DNA of 9,246 nucleotides from Candidatus Bathyarchaeota archaeon. Lineage in GTDB: Archaea > Thermoproteota > Bathyarchaeia > Bathyarchaeales > UBA233. The position numbers were made by a program, and so were the translations under genes. Below, one piece after another: positions 6,537-9,246 of the stretch; within the stretch, counting starts at the first letter, position 1, and every line of letters starts with the position of its first letter. The stretch lies in NCBI GenBank assembly GCA_029907045.1, contig JARYMR010000055.1, forward strand, positions 1 through 9,246, written 5' to 3'. A model generated the notes under the pieces. That model was given only the letters and a program-made list of their open reading frames with translations, was not told where the DNA came from and ran no database searches.

Positions 6537-6896
6537 TTGGGTTATGTTCGGGTTCAAGCAACTGTTGCTAATCCGTCTGACCGTAGTTTAAGAGTGGAGT
6601 TGGAGTTTGTTGTTGATACTGGTGCGATTTACACGGTTATTCCACAAAGCGTTGCGGAAAGGCTGAAGTTGAAGGAGACGGGCAGGAGGAGGTTCAAGAT
6701 AGCTAATGGAGATATTGTGGAATATCCAGTTTCTGAGGCTTACATAATTATTAATGGGGAAGGTGTGACTTCTGTTGTGGCTATTGCGGATGAGAAAACT
6801 CCTTTGCTTTTGGGTGTGACAACTTTGGAGTTGCTGGGCTTAAAAGTAGACCCAATAACAGGAAAATTGACACCATTAGAACTCATGATACTATAA
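6537..6896 (+). CDS. Retropepsin-like (clan AA) aspartic protease
   Basis: The 119-residue product is a single retropepsin-like domain. It starts with GYVRVQATVANPSD (2-15) and carries the catalytic FVVDTGAIYTVIP (24-36, Asp27-Thr28-Gly29). The flap-region strand FKIANGDIVEYPV (53-65) follows, then the second core motif PLLLGVTTLELLGLKVDP (89-106). The single-domain form must dimerise to build an active site with two DTG loops. Small soluble proteases of this kind are common in archaea and cyanobacteria, with unknown substrates. The conserved family start, M-G-x-V-x-V-x-A-x-V-x-NP, aligns with the TTG at 6537. A GGTG ribosome site lies 6 nt before it, so this start is preferred over TTG 6510. 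In-frame ATGs at 6474 and 6480 are blocked by a TAA at 6492. It is convergent with the nuclease gene, with 11 nt between the stops. Confidence 0.83.
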   Translation: MGYVRVQATVANPSDRSLRVELEFVVDTGAIYTVIPQSVAERLKLKETGRRRFKIANGDIVEYPVSEAYIIINGEGVTSVVAIADEKTPLLLGVTTLELLGLKVDPITGKLTPLELMIL

Positions 6897-6907
6897 TTCG
6901 CTAAATC

Positions 6908-7300
6908 TTATCTCTTTAAGCCAAAAAGTTCTCTACTTGTTGGTATGTTTTCAGGAATTCTAATCTGCAATTTTGGATTAAAATTGTGAAGAGGACCTAA
7001 ATCAACATGCCCTTTAGGTGTAATGATAATTATTCTAATAGGGACATATAGATTTAGTGCTTCAAATAGCTTATTTAAGGCACTCCGATATTTTTTCACT
7101 TGCTTTTTATAATTATCGTCTTTTCCAGTTTTAATTTCAACAATGCATAGCCTTTTGTCTTTGTCTATGCCCAAAATATCAACCCTTTTCCAGTTTCCAA
7201 CACCAAATTCTTTGAAAATAGGCTTAAATCCATCTTCGATTTTCTCTGGATTACCTAAATACCAATCAATCATATTCGTATGTTTTCTTATCCCACTCAT
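6908..7300 (-). CDS. Stand-alone NucS/DUF91-like PD-(D/E)XK nuclease domain protein
   Basis: The 130-residue protein looks like the C-terminal nuclease domain of EndoMS/NucS on its own. The order of acidic motifs is right: NPEKIEDGFKPI (17-28, Glu22), RVDILGID (39-46, Asp41), CIVEIKTGK (52-60, Glu55-x-Lys57) and KKQVKKYRSAL (65-75, Gln67). These give the PD-(D/E)XK core with its helical QxxxY element. Full NucS is about 230-250 residues with an N-terminal dimerisation/DNA-binding domain that is absent here. The remainder (80-130) is a beta strand pair RIIIIT plus a short tail ending SRELFGLKR. All likely catalytic residues are kept, so it should be active on DNA, but whether in repair, defence or as a mobile-element remnant is unknown. 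The ATG at 7300 has no good ribosome site; a TATA-like box about 27 nt upstream suggests a leaderless mRNA. An ATG nine codons in (7273) is the alternative. Confidence 0.75.
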   Translation of the reverse strand: MSGIRKHTNMIDWYLGNPEKIEDGFKPIFKEFGVGNWKRVDILGIDKDKRLCIVEIKTGKDDNYKKQVKKYRSALNKLFEALNLYVPIRIIIITPKGHVDLGPLHNFNPKLQIRIPENIPTSRELFGLKR

Positions 7301-7322
7301 AGAAGAATCACGACCACAAAAA

Positions 7323-7331
7323 CGTTTAACC
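7323..7331 (-). promoter_or_regulatory. TATA-like box for the nuclease gene
   Basis: The minus strand reads GGTTAAACG, centred about 27 nt before the ATG at 7300. That fits a leaderless transcript, since no Shine-Dalgarno site precedes this ATG. Confidence 0.35.
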
Positions 7332-7339
7332 TAAATTTG

Positions 7340-7466
7340 ATAACCAATTTTGCAGTCTTTAATGTTTCTGTTAGAAGAAAAACCATCGACAATGATAAGA
7401 TTTATTTTGATATTTTCGAAATCGCAATTGGTTATGGAAAAAGGCGGAACATTCATAGCCATAACC
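7340..7466. repeat. Nested short inverted repeats in the nuclease-FUN14 spacer
   Basis: ATAACCAATT at 7340-7349 is the exact reverse complement of AATTGGTTAT at 7426-7435. In addition GGTTATGG at 7430-7437 pairs perfectly with CCATAACC at 7459-7466 across a 21-nt loop. The middle arm can therefore pair with either side. The 225-nt spacer 7301-7525 holds these arms and two promoters, and no gene I can support. The arms could be DNA operator sites or alternative RNA hairpins; short A/T-rich arms can also arise by chance. Confidence 0.35.
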
Positions 7467-7481
7467 TTTGCCCTACCCAAT

Positions 7482-7502
7482 ACGTTTAAATCAAACTTAC
7501 GA
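7482..7502 (+). promoter_or_regulatory. Copy 2 of the 21-nt promoter-containing repeat, upstream of the FUN14 gene
   Basis: ACGTTTAAATCAAACTT, then A, then CGA, matches 6454-6474 at 20 of 21 bases. The TTTAAA core is about 38 nt before the ATG at 7526, so it acts plausibly as the TATA box with a leader of about 12-15 nt. The identity beyond the TATA core is longer than promoter consensus alone would give. Confidence 0.5.
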
Positions 7503-7525
7503 CAGCACTTCAAAAGAGATATCTC

Positions 7526-7834
7526 ATGAGCGAAATCATTTCGCCGCTTGCATACCAGTTGGGGTTAGGCGGTATTGGCGGTTTTATAGTTGGATTTGCC
7601 GTGAAGAAACTGAGCAAGTTTATAGCCATTTTAATAGGCTTATTTATAATAGTACTAATCTATCTGAGCACACAGGGAATAATAAGCATAAACTACGGCG
7701 CATTATGGGAAAAACTTGAAGGCGTTGTTGGTTCAGCTGGACAAGCGCTTTCATGGTTGATTAGCCTAATATCCATTATACCATTTATGGGAAGTTTTGT
7801 GGTTGGTTTTCTGTTAGGCTTTAAGCTTGGATAG
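7526..7834 (+). CDS. FUN14-family membrane protein
   Basis: The 102-residue protein matches the FUN14 family in size and pattern. It has a glycine-rich first helix (LGLGGIGGFIVGFAVKKL, 12-29), a second helix (FIAILIGLFIIVLIYLS, 32-48), a polar hinge with STQGIISINYGALWEKLEG (48-66), and a C-terminal helix with the family's closing glycine pattern (PFMGSFVVGFLLGFKLG, 86-102). It should be an integral membrane protein with about three helices. In eukaryotes FUN14-domain proteins are mitochondrial outer-membrane proteins; the role of prokaryotic members is unknown. The ATG at 7526 has only a weak AGAGAT ribosome site but lies at the right distance from the repeat-borne TATA box. The alaS promoter follows its stop within 20 nt, so the two genes are probably separate transcripts that may read through. 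Confidence 0.82.
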   Translation: MSEIISPLAYQLGLGGIGGFIVGFAVKKLSKFIAILIGLFIIVLIYLSTQGIISINYGALWEKLEGVVGSAGQALSWLISLISIIPFMGSFVVGFLLGFKLG

Positions 7835-7840
7835 TGAAAT

Positions 7841-7849
7841 AGTTTAAAT
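7841..7849 (+). promoter_or_regulatory. TATA-like box for alaS
   Basis: AGTTTAAAT begins 7 nt after the FUN14 stop and about 65 nt before the alaS TTG start. Transcription beginning near 7870 would give a leader of roughly 40 nt containing the GGAGTG ribosome site at 7897-7902. Confidence 0.4.
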
Positions 7850-7911
7850 TTGTGAAGCTCTTTAATCCATTGGAACTTGAAATTAGAGAGTTTATTGGAG
7901 TGTCTTAAACA

Positions 7912-9246
7912 TTGGAGAAAAAGTTTCCAGCGGAGGAGTATAGCCTTCCATTCTTTAAGGAAATGGGTTATGTGAGGAAGCTTTGTCCAAAATGTGGAGA
8001 CTACTTTTGGACGCAAAATCCAGAGCAAGAAACTTGCGGAGAAGCGAGAAAGGAAGGCTGCGCTTTTTACACTTTTATAGGGAACTCGCCAACAAAGAGA
8101 AGTTATACTTTTGGTGAGATGCGGGAGGCTTTCCTATCATTTTTTGAAAAGAATGAGCATACACGCATCAAGCCTTACCCAGTGGTAGCCCGCTGGAGAG
8201 AAGACATTTACCTAACACATGCAAGCATCATCGACTTTCAGCCCTATGTAACTGAGGGAATTGCACCTCCACCAGCAAACCCCCTTGTGATTGTTCAGCC
8301 TTGCATTCGTTTGGTAGACATTGCCAATACAGGTCCAACTTTTGGAAAGTATGAAACAATTTTTGAAATGGGCGGACATCACGCATTCAATTATCCAGAC
8401 AAAGAGGTTTACTGGAAAGACCAAACTGTAAGGTATCACCACGATTTTGCCACAAAAGAATTAGGCATTAAACCCGAAGAGATTGTTTACAAGGAAGAGG
8501 TTTGGTCTGGTGGTGGAAATGCTGGCCCATGTCTAGAAACCATCGTTCGAGGATTAGAGCTTGCAACCCTTGTTTTTATGCAATACAAGGTTGTCAACAA
8601 CGAGTTTGTTAAGTTGCCCATAAGAACTGTTGATACTGGTTATGGAATTGACCGTTTTACGTGGGTTTCTCAAGGTGCGCTTAGTGGTTTTCATGCAGTT
8701 TATCGAGAATTGCTTGACAAAATTTTTGAAATTGCGGGAATAACAAGCATTGACAAGGATTTGTTAGCGAAAGTGGCAAGGGTTTCTGGTTTGGTAAGTT
8801 TGGATAAAACAGCAAGCTTATGGGAAGTTAGGAAAAAAGTGGCAGAACTTGTTGGAGTAAAAGTTGAGGAATTAGACGCCTTCCTTACACCCATAGAAAA
8901 CGCCTTCGCTGTGGCTGACCACACAAAATGCCTAAGCTTCATACTTTCCGAAGGCGTTGTTCCATCCAACATTCAAGAGGGATATTTGGCAAGACTCCTT
9001 TTCCGCAGAATCTACCGACTGCTAAAGATGCTGGGGGTTCCAGAAAAACTGCCAGACATCATGGACATGCAAATTAGCTTTTGGTCTAAGGATTATCCCC
9101 ACCTTAAGGAGATGCGGGACGAAATAATGGAAATGCTTTCCGTTGAAAGTGAAAAATTCGAGGAAACAATCAAGAGGGGTGAGGGACTGGTTAAGCGAAT
9201 ATCCAGTGACTTAAAAACAAAAAAGATGCATGAAATTCCTGTGGAA
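7912..9246 (+). CDS. alaS: Alanyl-tRNA synthetase, archaeal type (3' part beyond window)
   Basis: An open frame of 445 codons reaches the window edge; archaeal AlaRS is about 900 residues, so roughly the catalytic and tRNA-recognition half is present. It begins with the archaeal extension holding Cys25/Cys28 (LCPKCGDYFWT), Cys42 and Cys50 (FYTFIGN follows). The class II core comes next: YLTHASIIDFQPYV around 100-113, QPCIRLVDIANTG (129-141) as motif 2, GGHHAFNYP (154-162), EEVWSGGGNAGPCLE (195-209) and VDTGYGIDRFTW (240-251) as motif 3. Residues about 270-400 form the helical tRNA-recognition region. It charges tRNA-Ala in the cytoplasm; the editing and C-Ala domains should follow. The start is a TTG at 7912: an in-frame TAA lies at 7906, GGAGTG sits 9 nt upstream, and the next in-frame ATG is 17 codons in, inside conserved sequence. 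Confidence 0.95.
   Translation, partial: MEKKFPAEEYSLPFFKEMGYVRKLCPKCGDYFWTQNPEQETCGEARKEGCAFYTFIGNSPTKRSYTFGEMREAFLSFFEKNEHTRIKPYPVVARWREDIYLTHASIIDFQPYVTEGIAPPPANPLVIVQPCIRLVDIANTGPTFGKYETIFEMGGHHAFNYPDKEVYWKDQTVRYHHDFATKELGIKPEEIVYKEEVWSGGGNAGPCLETIVRGLELATLVFMQYKVVNNEFVKLPIRTVDTGYGIDRFTWVSQGALSGFHAVYRELLDKIFEIAGITSIDKDLLAKVARVSGLVSLDKTASLWEVRKKVAELVGVKVEELDAFLTPIENAFAVADHTKCLSFILSEGVVPSNIQEGYLARLLFRRIYRLLKMLGVPEKLPDIMDMQISFWSKDYPHLKEMRDEIMEMLSVESEKFEETIKRGEGLVKRISSDLKTKKMHEIPVE

Noticed and set aside
7392..7440. Possible C/D-box guide RNA, suggested by an ATGATAA near a TTGA
   Set aside because: The C box is imperfect, there is no proper CTGA D box at a plausible distance, and no kink-turn pairing was found.
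7280..7489. Plus-strand frame of 69 codons overlapping the nuclease 5' end
   Set aside because: The start lies inside the nuclease gene in antisense with no ribosome site, and the frame covers the inverted repeats. Nothing in the translation resembles a family.
7331..7513. Minus-strand frame of 60 codons between the FUN14 promoter and the nuclease gene, ending 30 nt before the nuclease start; considered as an antitoxin-like partner
   Set aside because: It starts at a TTG with no ribosome site, runs across the FUN14 TATA box, shows no recognisable motif and has codon content no different from random A/T-rich sequence. The nuclease has its own promoter-like box downstream of it.
8212..8972. 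Two minus-strand frames of 76-90 codons inside alaS
   Set aside because: They are antisense to conserved class II synthetase sequence and lack motifs or ribosome sites.

Overview
The window reads as a piece of an archaeal chromosome with low to moderate GC. Three lines of evidence support this: TiaS (an enzyme known only from Archaea), an archaeal-type alanyl-tRNA synthetase with its Cys-rich N-terminal extension, and TTTAAA/TTTATAA boxes lying 25-45 nt before most starts, as archaeal TATA promoters do. The mix of genes and the use of GTG/TTG starts would suit the TACK/Bathyarchaeota-like lineages, but that placement is an inference without any marker phylogeny. No rRNA, tRNA, CRISPR array or recognisable insertion sequence was seen. 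There is no gene-free stretch above 300 bases; the longest, about 225 nt at 7301-7525, holds two promoters and short inverted repeats.

Left part, minus strand (1-4407). A class V (alanine-glyoxylate/serine-pyruvate type) aminotransferase is followed 29 nt later by a LysE/RhtB-type amino acid exporter that runs off the left edge; the two look like one operon. Upstream is a four-helix membrane protein of unknown function with its own promoter and a T-run terminator. Next is an nnrE-nnrD fusion (repair of hydrated NAD(P)H) whose end overlaps the GTG start of tsr3 (rRNA aminocarboxypropyl transferase) by 17 nt.

Middle, plus strand (4521-6170). Divergent from nnrED is a stand-alone Lrp/AsnC ligand-binding (RAM) domain with no DNA-binding part, then tiaS, which makes agmatidine at the wobble base of tRNA-Ile(CAU). 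tiaS ends tail to tail with a small membrane-anchored unknown protein on the minus strand, the two stops overlapping.

Right part (6415-9246). A retropepsin-like aspartic protease (+) and a small NucS/DUF91-like nuclease domain protein (-) sit between two near-identical 21-nt promoter-containing direct repeats. A FUN14-family membrane protein and the first half of alaS (445 codons) follow on the plus strand.

The window is mostly translation and RNA-modification housekeeping (tsr3, tiaS, alaS), metabolite repair (nnrED) and amino acid metabolism/export. The only part that looks accessory is the protease-nuclease islet bracketed by the repeats. I do not see a clear multi-gene novel system; the islet, the stand-alone nuclease and the unknown membrane proteins are the best candidates for a second look.
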